Shown: positions 26,256 to 35,824, counted from the first letter of the stretch. The stretch: DNA of 64,000 nt from Nevskia sp. (GCF_021732705.1 NZ_JAKFUM010000011.1:62001-126000); one strand, 5' to 3'. Numbers and translations: made by a program. The notes: generated by a model from the letters alone, not told the origin.

Positions 26256-26801
26256 TCACACGCGAATGAAGTGCTCGCGGTAGTAGCGCAGTTCGGCCAC
26301 CGAATCGCGGATGTCGTCCAGCGCCAGATGCGTCGATTCCTTGGTGAAGCCCCGCGCCACCTGTGGCGACCAGCGCACGCACAGTTCCTTCAGCGTGCTG
26401 ACGTCGAGATTGCGGTAGTGGAAGTAGCGTTCGAGCTTCGGCATGCCGCGCGCGAGAAAGCGCCGGTCCTGACAGATCGAATTGCCGCAGATCGGCGACT
26501 TGCCCGGCGTCACCCACTGCCGCAGGAACTCGATCGTCAGCGCTTCCGCTTCGGCCTCGCCGATGGTGCTGGCGCGCACGCGTGCAGTGAGGCCGGACTG
26601 GCCGTGCTGCCGCACGTTCCAGTCGTCCATCTTGGCCAGTTCGTGCTCGGGCTGGTGCACGGCGATGACCGGGCCTTCGGCCAGCAGGTTCAGATCGCTG
26701 TCGGTCACGAGGGTGGCGATCTCGATGATGCGGTGTTCGTCGGGGATCAGACCGGTCATCTCGCAGTCGATCCAGATCAGGTTCAGATCAGGGTTGTTCA
26801 T
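26256..26801 (-). CDS. orn: Oligoribonuclease
   Basis: Orn is the DEDDh 3'-5' exoribonuclease that degrades di- and short oligoribonucleotides, including pGpG from c-di-GMP turnover. The 181-residue protein shows the active-site motifs IWIDCEMTG (Asp12, Glu14), [13 protein letters not shown] and [10 protein letters not shown] with the catalytic His, and the usual N-terminal [11 protein letters not shown]. Length is typical. It is followed by the strong terminator at 26187-26225. Confidence 0.97.
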   Translation of the reverse strand: MNNPDLNLIWIDCEMTGLIPDEHRIIEIATLVTDSDLNLLAEGPVIAVHQPEHELAKMDDWNVRQHGQSGLTARVRASTIGEAEAEALTIEFLRQWVTPGKSPICGNSICQDRRFLARGMPKLERYFHYRNLDVSTLKELCVRWSPQVARGFTKESTHLALDDIRDSVAELRYYREHFIRV

Positions 26802-26929
26802 GGCGCGAAGCCTAGCAGGGAGCGCCCGATTTTCGCGGCCGCAGCCGGGCGACCGGCATCAAGCAGCGGGCCAAAACCTGCGTGCTACTCTCCGCCCAAC
26901 TTCCCTTTTGCACCATTTCGGAGGGTCTC

Positions 26930-28297
26930 ATGGCCCGCGACGGCAACGTGTTGAACACCATCGGCCATACGCCGCTGGTGGAGCTGAAAAATCTCGATAC
27001 CGGCCTGTGCCGGCTGTTCGTCAAGCTGGAAAACCAGAACCCGACCGGTTCGATCAAGGACCGCATCGGCCTGTCGATGATCGAAGCGGCCGAGAAGCAG
27101 GGCCTGATCCAGCCCGGCGGCACCCTGATCGAAGCGACCGCCGGCAACACCGGCCTGGGTCTTGCGCTGGTGGCAGCCCAGAAGGGCTACAAGATCATCC
27201 TGGTGATTCCGGACAAGATGGCGCAGGAGAAGATCCTGCATCTGCGCGCGCTCGGCGCGGTCACGCACATCACGCGCAGCGATGTCGGCAAGGGCCACCC
27301 GGAGTACTACCAGGACATCGCCGAGCGACTGAGCCGCGAGATTCCGAACAGTTTCTACGTCAACCAGTTCGCCAATCCGGCGAACCCGCTGGCGCACGAG
27401 TCGACCACCGGCCCGGAAATCTGGGCCCAGACCCAGCAGATGTGCGATGCCGTGGTCGTCGGCGTCGGCTCCGGTGGCACCCTGACCGGGCTCGGACGCT
27501 ATTTCGCCCGCGTCGCGCCGCATCTGGAGATGGTGCTGGCCGATCCGAAGGGCTCGATCCTCGAACCGCTGATCGAGCGCAACGAAACGATCACGCCGGG
27601 ATCGTGGCTGGTCGAAGGCATCGGCGAGGACTTCATTCCGCCGAACTGCGAGCTGAAGTACGCGAAGAAGGCCTATTCGATCACCGACGCCGAAAGCTTC
27701 CTGACCGCGCGCGAAGTGCTGGCCAAGGAAGGCATCCTCGGCGGCTCGTCGGCCGGCACGCTGGTGGCGGCTGCCCTGCGCTACTGCCGCGACCAGACGT
27801 CGCCGAAGCGCGTGGTGACCTTCATCTGCGACTCGGGCAACAAGTACCTGACCAAGATGTACAACGACTACTGGATGTTCGAGCAGGAACTGCTGCCGCG
27901 TCCGAAGCACGGCAACCTGATCGACCTGATCTTGCGGCGTTACCAGGAAGGCGGCACCGTCACCCTAGCCGCGACCGATTCGCTGCTGCTCGCCTATCGC
28001 CGGATGAAGCTGTTCGACGTCTCGCAGATTCCGGTGATGGCCGGCGAAGCAGTGGTCGGCATCGTCGATGAATCCGACCTGCTGCTGCATGTCCAGGCCG
28101 ATCCGGCGCGCTTCAGCGACCCGGTGTCGACGGCGATGGTGGCGAAGGTCGAGACGATCCGCCCGGACGCGCCGATCGCCGATCTGGTCGCCGTGTTCCA
28201 GCGCGACCACGTGGCGGTCGTGGCCGGTGCCGATGGCCGCTTCATCGGCTTGATCACGAAGATCGATCTGCTGAACTATCTGCGCCAGCAGCTCTGA
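26930..28297 (+). CDS. Cystathionine beta-synthase (PLP enzyme with C-terminal CBS pair)
   Basis: A 455-residue fold-type II PLP enzyme. It has the PLP lysine in NPTGSIKDRIG (about Lys43), the phosphate-binding GVGSGGTLTGLGRY and the late LGGSSAGTLVAA, then a tandem CBS regulatory module (about residues 340-455). This domain order matches cystathionine beta-synthase, which condenses serine and homocysteine to cystathionine. An ideal GGAGG lies six bases before the ATG. Together with the gamma-lyase/synthase gene at 33589 it would give a transsulfuration route. A cysteine synthase role is the main alternative. Confidence 0.92.
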   Translation: MARDGNVLNTIGHTPLVELKNLDTGLCRLFVKLENQNPTGSIKDRIGLSMIEAAEKQGLIQPGGTLIEATAGNTGLGLALVAAQKGYKIILVIPDKMAQEKILHLRALGAVTHITRSDVGKGHPEYYQDIAERLSREIPNSFYVNQFANPANPLAHESTTGPEIWAQTQQMCDAVVVGVGSGGTLTGLGRYFARVAPHLEMVLADPKGSILEPLIERNETITPGSWLVEGIGEDFIPPNCELKYAKKAYSITDAESFLTAREVLAKEGILGGSSAGTLVAAALRYCRDQTSPKRVVTFICDSGNKYLTKMYNDYWMFEQELLPRPKHGNLIDLILRRYQEGGTVTLAATDSLLLAYRRMKLFDVSQIPVMAGEAVVGIVDESDLLLHVQADPARFSDPVSTAMVAKVETIRPDAPIADLVAVFQRDHVAVVAGADGRFIGLITKIDLLNYLRQQL

Positions 28298-28357
28298 TCA
28301 CCACGCCAATCTCCGGGCCGGCTTCGGACCAGCCTCGGGCCATCTCAAGGACTTTCC

Positions 28358-28813
28358 ATGCGCAGAATCACCCTGTCTCTCGACGACAACCTCGCCGACC
28401 AGTTCGACCAGTGGGCCGAGCGCCACGGCTACGAGAATCGCTCGGAAGCGTTCCGCGACCTGCTGCGCGGCCGGCTTGAGAATGAGCGGATCGACGACGG
28501 CCGCGCCAGTCACTGCGTGGCGACGGTGTCGTACGTCTACAACCATCACGAGCGTCAGCTTGCCAGCCGTCTGGCCGAGAACCAGCACGATCACCATGGC
28601 CTGAGCATGGCGACGATGCACGTCCATCTCGACCACGACAATTGCCTGGAAACCATGGCGCTGCGCGGGCCGCTGCAACGGGTCCGCGAGTTCGGCGAAT
28701 CGCTGATCGCCGAACGCGGCGTGCGTCACGGCTATCTGCATCTGGTGCCGGTGGCGCTGGAAATCTCGCGCGTGATGGGCGAGCCGCACATGCACGTGAG
28801 CCCGACCAGCTAG
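28358..28813 (+). CDS. nikR: Nickel-responsive transcriptional regulator NikR
   Basis: NikR is a ribbon-helix-helix repressor with an ACT-like nickel-binding domain. In 151 residues the N-terminal RHH (MRRITLSLDDNLADQFDQW, then RSEAFRDLLRG) precedes the metal domain with ligands aligned as His77, His88, His90 and Cys96 (QHDHH, HVHLDHDNC). The last part RGVRHGYLHLVP is typical. The nearest candidates for control are the two TonB receptors on the opposite strand; no nickel ABC transporter is in the window. Confidence 0.95.
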   Translation: MRRITLSLDDNLADQFDQWAERHGYENRSEAFRDLLRGRLENERIDDGRASHCVATVSYVYNHHERQLASRLAENQHDHHGLSMATMHVHLDHDNCLETMALRGPLQRVREFGESLIAERGVRHGYLHLVPVALEISRVMGEPHMHVSPTS

Positions 28814-28852
28814 CGCCGACCGCCGGATTCGAACACGGCGGACAAAAAGAAA

Positions 28853-28869
28853 GCCGCCTCGAGGGCGGC
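28853..28869 (-). terminator. Terminator for the TonB receptor gene (minus strand)
   Basis: A six-base stem (GCCGCC/GGCGGC) with a five-base loop is followed, reading the minus strand, by TTTCTTTTTTG. It suits termination of the receptor transcript coming from 28949 and lies 40 bp after nikR on the other strand. Confidence 0.65.
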
Positions 28870-28911
28870 CAAAACTTTCATCGGAGAAAACACTCGCAGC
28901 CTTTATCCCAC

Positions 28912-28939
28912 GGCCGCGACGACGAAACTCGTCGCGGCC
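28912..28939. terminator. Hairpin immediately after the first TonB receptor gene
   Basis: A perfect 11-bp stem (28912-28922 with 28929-28939) with a six-base loop, ten bases past the receptor stop. It lacks a U-run, so it may act with the downstream hairpin at 28853. Confidence 0.5.
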
Positions 28940-28948
28940 GGCGAACGG

Positions 28949-31039
28949 TCAGTAGCTGTAGCTGAACGTCACTCGGCCGTTGATCGGCTCGATCGGATGG
29001 AAGTGGATGTCGTCGACGCCTTCCGGCGCTTCGCCCTGCAGGCGCGACGTGTAGAAGTAGTCGATGTCGTGATCCTTCGAGTTGAACAGGTTGTTGATCT
29101 GGCCGCTGATCTTGAACCGCGGCGTCACGCGGTAGCCGGCGCCGACGCTGACGATCGTGGTCGAGGCGGACTTCACCGAATTGTCCTCGGTCAGCGGCCG
29201 CGGTCCGAAGTAGCGGAAGCGGAACGCGGTATCCCAGCCACGCGGGCTGGTGTACGTCACGCCCAGCGTCGCCACCCCCTGAATCGCCTGCGGCACGCGC
29301 TTGCCGATCGGATTGCCGTCCTCGTCGAGCTGCTGATCGCGGAAGCGGGCACTGGTGTAGGCCACGTCGCCGTCGACCACGAGGCCCTTCGCCGGCTTCC
29401 AGTAGATCGACAGCTCGCCGCCGTAGCGCTCGGTGGAGCCGAAGGCTTCGGTGGTGCCGGCATCGCCGACGTAGACCAGTTCCGAATCCGAGCGCAGGCG
29501 GAACAGGCTGGCGGCCACCTGCACTTTCGGGATGATCGCGGTGCGCACGCCGAGATCGATGCCGCGCGCCGGCGCCAGCGGCGTCACCGGATTCACCGAA
29601 TCGCCGCTGCGCGGGTCGATGGTCTGCGTCGCCCCTCGGGCATCGTTCGAGTGGAAGCCCTGACCGGCGTTGATGAAGAACTCGGTCTTCGCCCATGGGC
29701 CGAACACCAGCGCGCCTTTCGGGCTGATCAAGGTGTCGGACGCCTTGCCGGTGTTCGCCGGGTTGTTGTTGACGACGTCGAAATTGATCGAGTCGAAGCG
29801 GACGCCAGCGTTCACGCGCAGCCAGGAGGTCAGGTGCACGCCGGTCTGCGCATAACCCGAGCCGATCCATTCCTTGACGTCGCTGACCGTGGTCGTTTCC
29901 AGCCGCGTACGGGCCCGCGTCAGGTACAGGCCGACATCGTCGATGTCGTCGTAGCGGGTCTGGGCACCGATCTCGTTGTGGAATTCGAGGCCGAACAGCT
30001 GGGTATCGACCTTGTAGCTGATGTCGCCGCCGAAGACGTTGCGCTTGTCCGACTGCTCGAACTGGTCGCCGTTGACCGGATCGTCGAGGAAGTAGGTGAA
30101 GTTCGAGAACAAATCCAGCCGGTAGCGGAAGGCATAGCCGTTGACCGTCAGGGTGCCGGGACCGAGGTCCTGCACCAGCCCGCCGGAGAAGTTGACGCGA
30201 TGGGTCTTGCCGCCGTCGGTGCCGTCGAGGAAGCCACGGGCCCCGATGATGCCCTGCTCGACCGCGCGCACCGGGATCTGGTCCGGCGACAGGTTGCGCG
30301 TCGAGTAGCCGGTGGCGGCGAGGTGGTAGCTGCCGCCGTCGTAGCGCCGGGAATAACGCAAGACCAGGTTGCCCTTGTTGAAGCTCTGCTTCAGGTCATA
30401 CGGGCCGTCGTAATGCACGTATTCGAGCCCGTACAGCAGGTTGCCGCCGGCGAGCCCCAGCGAGCCGACCGACAGCGCGCGGCCGTAGCCGTAGGCGCCG
30501 CCGGTGAGTTCGACGAGGTTCTGGTCGAACTTTTCCTTGTAGCGGATATCGACCGCGCCGGCCGCCGAGAAATCGCCGTACTGCGCGTAGTACGGGCCCT
30601 TGCGATACTCGATCGAATCAACCAGTTCCGGAATGAAGAAGCCGTTGTCGGCGTAACCCTGACCATGGGCGTGCGTCGGCGCATTGACCGGCAGGCCGTC
30701 GATGAAGATCGCGAAATCGGTGCCGTGGTCGAGGTTGTAACCGCGCAGGAAATACTGGTTCGCCTTGCCCTCGCCGCTGTGCTGCGTGACGATCAGGCCC
30801 GGCACCACCTCCAGAACCTCGCCGGTGCGCGAGATCGGCCGATTCTCGAACTGCTCCGCGTAGACCGTGCCGATCGAGGCCGAATCGCTTTCGCCGACCA
30901 GTTCATCCGGCGTCACCACGACGGTATCCAGCTTCACGGCTTCTCCCGGCAGACCGGCAGCGTGCGCAAGCGGAATGCCGAAGGTCGACGCGATGGCCGC
31001 TGCAATGACGGGCGAACGCCTGTAAAGCCTTGATTTCAC
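28949..31039 (-). CDS. TonB-dependent outer-membrane receptor, candidate nickel/metal-complex uptake
   Basis: An outer-membrane beta-barrel of about 696 residues. A signal peptide (RRSPVIAAAIASTFGIPLAHA) is followed by a TonB-box-like segment, the plug domain (about 45-160, with FLRGYNLDHGTDFAIFIDGLP) and a 22-strand-type barrel ending in Tyr (VTFSYSY). A GTG at 31039 with GGAAG five bases upstream is used as start; in-frame ATGs further upstream would not leave a good signal peptide. The proximity of nikR and GTATG/CATAC half-sites in its upstream region point to nickel-linked control. The substrate is inferred, not shown. Confidence 0.88.
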   Translation of the reverse strand: MKSRLYRRSPVIAAAIASTFGIPLAHAAGLPGEAVKLDTVVVTPDELVGESDSASIGTVYAEQFENRPISRTGEVLEVVPGLIVTQHSGEGKANQYFLRGYNLDHGTDFAIFIDGLPVNAPTHAHGQGYADNGFFIPELVDSIEYRKGPYYAQYGDFSAAGAVDIRYKEKFDQNLVELTGGAYGYGRALSVGSLGLAGGNLLYGLEYVHYDGPYDLKQSFNKGNLVLRYSRRYDGGSYHLAATGYSTRNLSPDQIPVRAVEQGIIGARGFLDGTDGGKTHRVNFSGGLVQDLGPGTLTVNGYAFRYRLDLFSNFTYFLDDPVNGDQFEQSDKRNVFGGDISYKVDTQLFGLEFHNEIGAQTRYDDIDDVGLYLTRARTRLETTTVSDVKEWIGSGYAQTGVHLTSWLRVNAGVRFDSINFDVVNNNPANTGKASDTLISPKGALVFGPWAKTEFFINAGQGFHSNDARGATQTIDPRSGDSVNPVTPLAPARGIDLGVRTAIIPKVQVAASLFRLRSDSELVYVGDAGTTEAFGSTERYGGELSIYWKPAKGLVVDGDVAYTSARFRDQQLDEDGNPIGKRVPQAIQGVATLGVTYTSPRGWDTAFRFRYFGPRPLTEDNSVKSASTTIVSVGAGYRVTPRFKISGQINNLFNSKDHDIDYFYTSRLQGEAPEGVDDIHFHPIEPINGRVTFSYSY

Positions 31040-31393
31040 TGTAGCTTCCAGAATTGGGAGGATGTGCCCGGGGCCACCGCGTGCCATTGAGGCGCCGCTG
31101 TCGATGAAGCGCTGCGCGATGCACGTATGCAGTGTTACCTGTATAGCTTTGTTCATACGAATGAACCATTGATGACCATCAACCGCAACGCCGGCCCCGC
31201 CTGATGGCGGCATCCGCAACGAAGCTGCCCGGAATCAGGCCCCCATGATCGCGTCGGCGTGGCTCCTTTCGATCCGCGGTCGCCTGCAGCCGGGAAGACG
31301 CATCGAATCGAGCGTGAAGCGCCGTCGATCGGTGATCGACAGCACGACGACGCCTGTCGCGGGCAATGGCGACAGCGTCTGCCGATCGAACGA
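31040..31393. promoter_or_regulatory. Intergenic region between the two TonB receptors, with inverted CGTATG/CATACG half-sites
   Basis: This 354-bp stretch has no convincing gene and must hold the promoter of the downstream receptor. CGTATG at 31124-31129 and CATACG at 31154-31159 form an inverted pair 24 bases apart. NikR of E. coli recognises GTATGA-N16-TCATAC; the half-sites match but the spacing does not, so the link is tentative. Confidence 0.4.
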
Positions 31394-33418
31394 TCAGAAC
31401 GTGTAGCGATAGGACGCGCCGTATTCGAAGTTCGGTTGCGGGTTGAACGAGCTGCCCGCCTGATCCGAGGCGAAATCGCGAGGCCGCCAGACGCCGAACA
31501 GCGCGATTGCGGAGTGGCCGCGCTCGTAGGCCACACGCAGGTTGTTCTCCTGATAAGGCGTGGTCTCGAACAGCACATTGTTGGCGTAGTACGGCTTGGC
31601 ACCCACCTGCTGCAGGAAGAAGTCGGTCAGCACCGAGCCGCCGAACGCCGACATCGAGTGCTGCACGCCAGCGCTGATCGTGCTGCGCGGATTGCTGTCG
31701 ACCCGGTCGCGACCCGCGATCGCCGGATTGATCACGCGCGCATGCACGTGCGAATACGCCGCAGTCAGGCTCAAGCCCGGCATCACCTCGAGGCGGCCAT
31801 CGACCTGATACCCCTGTCGCTTGGTATTGCCGATGTTGGCGAAGACATTGCTCCCCGGCGCGGTTTCCTGGATCTCGTCGGCGACCGTCGCGGTGTAGAC
31901 CGACACGTTGACCATCGCCGCTCCCATCGACAGGCGCAGCCCGGTGTCGCGCGCCCTGACCTGCGGCGGCGTCAGGTCGAACCCCTGCGGTCGCGTGGCG
32001 CTGACCGGCGACAGTTCGGTGACCTGCAGCGACCGGAATCCGGTGCCGTAGTTGGCGAACAGCTCCAGCCAATCGGTCGCCTCGAACACGAGGCCGACAT
32101 GCGGTGACGCGATGGTCTGCGATCCATCGCCGGACTGGGTCGGCGTCAGCCGATTGAAGATGTCCTGGCGGAAGATGTCGTAGCGCAGGCCGCCGAGCAG
32201 CTTGAGCCGCTGCCAGGGCCGCACGCTGCCTTCGGTGTAGAACGAGATGGCATCGATATCGAACTCGTAATCGCGGCTGACCACGCCGTTCCGCGCACGG
32301 CGCACGGCCTGGAACTGGCCATTGACGCCATTGTCGTGGCGATATTCGTAGCCGACGTTGAGATCGCCGCGGCCCTCGAATTCCCAGGTGTAGTAGGCCT
32401 TGCTGCCGAAGACGTTGCGCAGGTCATCCTGCTCGTTCTGCGGTGCGGTGCCGAACGTGCCGAAGCGCGACCGGCGGATGTTCTCGTAGTAGGCGGTGGC
32501 GGTCAGGCCGTTCCCGGGTGCCGGCGCATGGGTGATCACCAGCGAAGTCTTGCGACCGCGGCCACCATCGGTCTCGAACAGCGAGTCGGTCGGCGAGAAG
32601 GCGCCGGCCTGATAGGCCGCGAACGGAATGTAGCCGGGTGCGCTCCAGTCCGCCGAATAATGGCTCGCGCGTGCCGACAGCACACCGCTCGAGATCGCTT
32701 TCGAGCCCTTCAGGAAGACGTTGACACGGTCGTAGTCGGAATTGGCGCGATAGCCGTCGCGACGCGTCAGTTCGGCCACGCCGAGGACGTCGACCTCGCC
32801 GATGCGCTGCCCGAACACGCTGCTCAGCTGGGTATCGCCATAGCTGCCGGCCCGGACGTTGACGCTCGACTTGGCGCGCGTGCGCGTCGTGATGAACACC
32901 GCACCGGACAGCGCCTGATCGCCGGCCAGTGCCGTGGCCGGCCCCTGCACCACCTCGATTCGCTCGATCATGTCCGGCGTCAGCCAGCTGTAATCGGCGT
33001 TGCCGTGGCCTCCGGACGAGCCGGACGGCGTGTTCTGCGGCACGCCGTCGATGATGATCGCGACATCGCGGCCATGTTCGCCGTTGAATCCGCGCAGGCG
33101 CAGCGGATGGCCGATGTCGCCCTGCCCGAAGGTATGCGACTGCGCACCCGGGACCTTCTGGAACAGGTCGGCCACGGTACGCACGTTGAGGCGACGGATG
33201 TCCTCGGCCTCGATCACGGTGGTCTGCGTGGCCGGTTTCACCGTCCGCCGCTGGCTTTCACCACGGACCTGAACGCCGTCGAGCTGGACCGGCTCGGCAA
33301 CCGCCACGACGGTCGGCGTCTCGTCGGCGGCAACAGGCCTTGCCTGCAGACCTCCCAGGAAAACCAGCGGCAGCAGGGCGGCAGGCGATATCGGACGGAA
33401 GCGATCGGAGCGGCGCAT
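31394..33418 (-). CDS. TonB-dependent outer-membrane receptor (second), candidate metal uptake
   Basis: A 674-residue TonB receptor. A signal peptide (about residues 1-36, ending near ARPVAA), plug domain (about 50-175, LRLRGFNGEHGRDVAIIIDGVP and IERIEVVQGPATALAGDQ) and barrel ending in the aromatic motif SYRYTF are all visible. The start at 33418 (MRRSDRFRP) has GAGGA eight bases upstream; the ATG at 33457 lies inside an inverted repeat and is less likely. It is upstream of and in the same direction as the other receptor. Similar half-sites in its promoter suggest shared, perhaps NikR-dependent, control. Confidence 0.9.
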   Translation of the reverse strand: MRRSDRFRPISPAALLPLVFLGGLQARPVAADETPTVVAVAEPVQLDGVQVRGESQRRTVKPATQTTVIEAEDIRRLNVRTVADLFQKVPGAQSHTFGQGDIGHPLRLRGFNGEHGRDVAIIIDGVPQNTPSGSSGGHGNADYSWLTPDMIERIEVVQGPATALAGDQALSGAVFITTRTRAKSSVNVRAGSYGDTQLSSVFGQRIGEVDVLGVAELTRRDGYRANSDYDRVNVFLKGSKAISSGVLSARASHYSADWSAPGYIPFAAYQAGAFSPTDSLFETDGGRGRKTSLVITHAPAPGNGLTATAYYENIRRSRFGTFGTAPQNEQDDLRNVFGSKAYYTWEFEGRGDLNVGYEYRHDNGVNGQFQAVRRARNGVVSRDYEFDIDAISFYTEGSVRPWQRLKLLGGLRYDIFRQDIFNRLTPTQSGDGSQTIASPHVGLVFEATDWLELFANYGTGFRSLQVTELSPVSATRPQGFDLTPPQVRARDTGLRLSMGAAMVNVSVYTATVADEIQETAPGSNVFANIGNTKRQGYQVDGRLEVMPGLSLTAAYSHVHARVINPAIAGRDRVDSNPRSTISAGVQHSMSAFGGSVLTDFFLQQVGAKPYYANNVLFETTPYQENNLRVAYERGHSAIALFGVWRPRDFASDQAGSSFNPQPNFEYGASYRYTF

Positions 33419-33447
33419 CGGCGGGATCCTCGACAGGATAAAATGGG

Positions 33448-33476
33448 ACGTATGCAATATTTCTCATACGTCATAC
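33448..33476. promoter_or_regulatory. Candidate NikR-type operator upstream of the second TonB receptor
   Basis: ACGTATG (33448-33454) is exactly inverted as CATACGT (33465-33471), 10 bases apart, followed at once by a further TCATAC (33471-33476). GTATG to the last CATAC is 17 bases, close to the 18 in the E. coli NikR site. It lies 30-58 bp before the receptor start. Confidence 0.5.
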
Positions 33477-33588
33477 ATCTTGTCCGGCAGGCAACCGATG
33501 CAGCATTGATTTGCGTCAGAGCCATGCGCTCGCGAACACTGCAGGGTATTCGCCGACCACCGACGGCTCTCCCTGCTCTTCATTCGTC

Positions 33589-34758
33589 ATGACCCACACA
33601 GCCAACCCGCGCAATGCCTTTGCGACCCGCGTGATCCACGCCGGCCAGAGCCCGGACCCGACCACCGGCGCGATCATGCCGCCGATCTACGCGACCTCGA
33701 CCTACGTCCAGGAAAGCCCGGGCGTGCACAAGGGCTTCGAGTACTCGCGCACGCACAACCCCACCCGCTTCGCCTACGAGCGCTGCGTGGCCGATCTCGA
33801 AAGCGGCACGCGCGGCTTCGCGTTTGCCTCGGGTCTGGCCGCCACGGCAACCGTGCTCGACCTGTTCGAGCCCGGCGCCCACATCATCGCCAGCGATGAC
33901 CTGTACGGCGGCAGCTACCGGCTGTTCGAGCGCGTGCGCGCGAAATCGGCCGGGCTCAAGTTCTCGTTCGTCGACATGCGCGATGCCGCGAACGTCGAAG
34001 CCGCGATCACGCCGGACACGAAGCTGATCTGGGTCGAAACACCCACCAACCCGACGATGAAGCTGGCCGATCTCGCCGCCATCGCCGCCATCGGCAAGCG
34101 CCACGGCGTGCTGACCGCCGCCGACAACACCTTCGCCAGCCCGTACGTGCAGCGCCCGATCGAACTCGGCTTCGATCTGGTCATGCACTCGGCCACGAAG
34201 TATCTGAACGGCCACAGCGACATGGTCGGCGGCATGCTGGTGGTCGCTGACGATGCCGATCTGGCCGAACGCCTCGCCTTCCTGCAGAACGCCGTCGGCG
34301 GCATCGCCGGGCCGTTCGATTCGTTCCTGGCGCTGCGCGGCGTCAAGACGCTGGCGATCCGCATGGAGCGGCATTGCCAGAGCGCGCTGGCGCTGGCGGG
34401 CTGGCTGGAAGCGCATCCGAAAGTGGCGCGCGTCTACTATCCGGGGCTCCCGTCGCACGCGCAGCACGCGCTGGCGCTGCGTCAGATGCCGCGCGGTTTC
34501 GGCGGCATGATCTCGATCGACCTGAAAGGCGGTCTGGCCGAATCCCGACGCTTCCTGGAGCGCTGCGAACTGTTTGCGCTGGCCGAAAGCCTGGGCGGCG
34601 TCGAAAGCCTGATCGAGCACCCGGCGATCATGACCCACGCCAGCATCCCCGCCGAGAACCGCGCCAAGCTCGGCATCAGCGATTCGCTGTGCCGGCTGTC
34701 GGTCGGCATCGAGGATCTGGCAGACCTTCGGGCGGATCTGGACCACGCGCTGAACTGA
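33589..34758 (+). CDS. Cystathionine gamma-lyase/gamma-synthase family PLP enzyme
   Basis: A 389-residue member of the Cys/Met metabolism PLP family (fold type I). The PLP lysine is in HSATKYLNGHSD (Lys204), with YSRTHNPTR, YGGSYRLFERV and ETPTNPTMKLADL also typical. The end SLGGVESLIEHPAIMTHASIP favours gamma-lyase or gamma-synthase over methionine gamma-lyase. The start at 33589 begins the conserved block; there is no strong SD. With the cystathionine beta-synthase at 26930 it could complete reverse transsulfuration to cysteine. Lyase versus synthase cannot be decided by eye. Confidence 0.92.
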   Translation: MTHTANPRNAFATRVIHAGQSPDPTTGAIMPPIYATSTYVQESPGVHKGFEYSRTHNPTRFAYERCVADLESGTRGFAFASGLAATATVLDLFEPGAHIIASDDLYGGSYRLFERVRAKSAGLKFSFVDMRDAANVEAAITPDTKLIWVETPTNPTMKLADLAAIAAIGKRHGVLTAADNTFASPYVQRPIELGFDLVMHSATKYLNGHSDMVGGMLVVADDADLAERLAFLQNAVGGIAGPFDSFLALRGVKTLAIRMERHCQSALALAGWLEAHPKVARVYYPGLPSHAQHALALRQMPRGFGGMISIDLKGGLAESRRFLERCELFALAESLGGVESLIEHPAIMTHASIPAENRAKLGISDSLCRLSVGIEDLADLRADLDHALN

Positions 34759-34927
34759 ACGTCGGTCCTGCGACGTGCATCTGGGATAATCCGCGCATTC
34801 AAGGCACGCGTCCGGAAATCGGAGACGTCCCGGCTCGGGTGATTCGCCTCACCCGATGTCCGGTGCGTCGTCCGATTCTCGCCGCCAGAACGCGGCCACG
34901 TCCTCCCACCTTTCGCTCAGGCTTCCG

Positions 34928-35272
34928 ATGACCACCACCAAAACCCTCGCCGAACGCCGTTGCCTCCCCTGTGAAGGCGGCGTTGCCGCGCTCACGCTCG
35001 ATCAGGCCACCGCGCTGCTGCCGAAGCTCGGCAGCCAGTGGACCCTGACCGCCGACGGCAAGCAGATTGTCGGCCACTTCGAGTTCAAGAACTATTTCCG
35101 CACGCTGTCGTTCGTCAACGCGGTGGCCTACATCGCGATCCACGAGGACCATCACCCGGACATCACCTTCACATACAAGAACTGCGACATCACGTTCTGG
35201 ACCCATGCGATCGACGGGCTTTCGGAAAACGACTTCATCTGCGCGGCGAAAGTCGACGCACTGCTGCTCTGA
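34928..35272 (+). CDS. phhB: 4a-hydroxytetrahydrobiopterin dehydratase (pterin-4a-carbinolamine dehydratase)
   Basis: A 114-residue protein matching PhhB/PCD, which regenerates the pterin cofactor of phenylalanine hydroxylase. The active-site pattern is clear in HEDHHPDITFTYKNCDITFW followed by THAIDGLSENDF. The start at 34928 leaves a slightly long N-terminus with two cysteines (RRCLPCEGG), usual in proteobacterial members. No phenylalanine hydroxylase gene is nearby. Confidence 0.95.
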   Translation: MTTTKTLAERRCLPCEGGVAALTLDQATALLPKLGSQWTLTADGKQIVGHFEFKNYFRTLSFVNAVAYIAIHEDHHPDITFTYKNCDITFWTHAIDGLSENDFICAAKVDALLL

Positions 35273-35280
35273 GCGCGCCG

Positions 35281-35751
35281 GTGGCGGACGTGAACGCGCC
35301 GGCGATCACCTGGCGCTGCTGGCAGTGGAACGAGTGGTCGAACACCCAGCTGTATGACGCGCTGCGCCTGCGCAGCCATATCTTCGTGGTCGAGCAGAAC
35401 TGCGTGTTTCCGGAAATGGACGGCATCGACCCGGATTGCGAACACGTCTGCGGCACCGATGCAGCCGGCCGGCTGCTGGCCTACGCCAGGCTGCTGCGGC
35501 CCGGGCTCAAGTACGACGAGGCGTCGATCGGCCGGGTCGTCGTCGACGAATCGGCGCGCGGCTTCAAGCTTGGCGTGCGGCTGATGGAAACCAGCCTCGC
35601 GCTGTGCCGCGCTCGTTGGCCGGGGCAGCCGATCCGGATCGGTGCCCAGCAGCATCTCGGCAAGTTCTACGGCAGCCTCGGCTTCATGCAGATCAGCGAG
35701 CCGTATCTGGAAGACGGCATCTGGCATATCGACATGCGTGTCGCAGGCTGA
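35281..35751 (+). CDS. elaA: ElaA-like GNAT acetyltransferase
   Basis: A 156-residue GNAT-fold protein of the ElaA type. It shows the N-terminal YDALRLRSHIFVVEQNCVFPEMDGID, acetyl-CoA-binding IGRVVVDESARGFKLGVRLME (R-x-x-G-x-G/K variant) and C-terminal FYGSLGFMQISEPYLEDGIWHI. The start is GTG at 35281, eight bases after phhB; another GTG at 35290 is possible. The natural substrate of ElaA is unknown. Confidence 0.9.
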   Translation: MADVNAPAITWRCWQWNEWSNTQLYDALRLRSHIFVVEQNCVFPEMDGIDPDCEHVCGTDAAGRLLAYARLLRPGLKYDEASIGRVVVDESARGFKLGVRLMETSLALCRARWPGQPIRIGAQQHLGKFYGSLGFMQISEPYLEDGIWHIDMRVAG

Positions 35752-35824
35752 CGCACTGCAAGAAGAACCGCGCAGACCCTCCGCTATACTCCGCTGTCCC
35801 CCGCCTTTCCTCTGACTGAACGCC

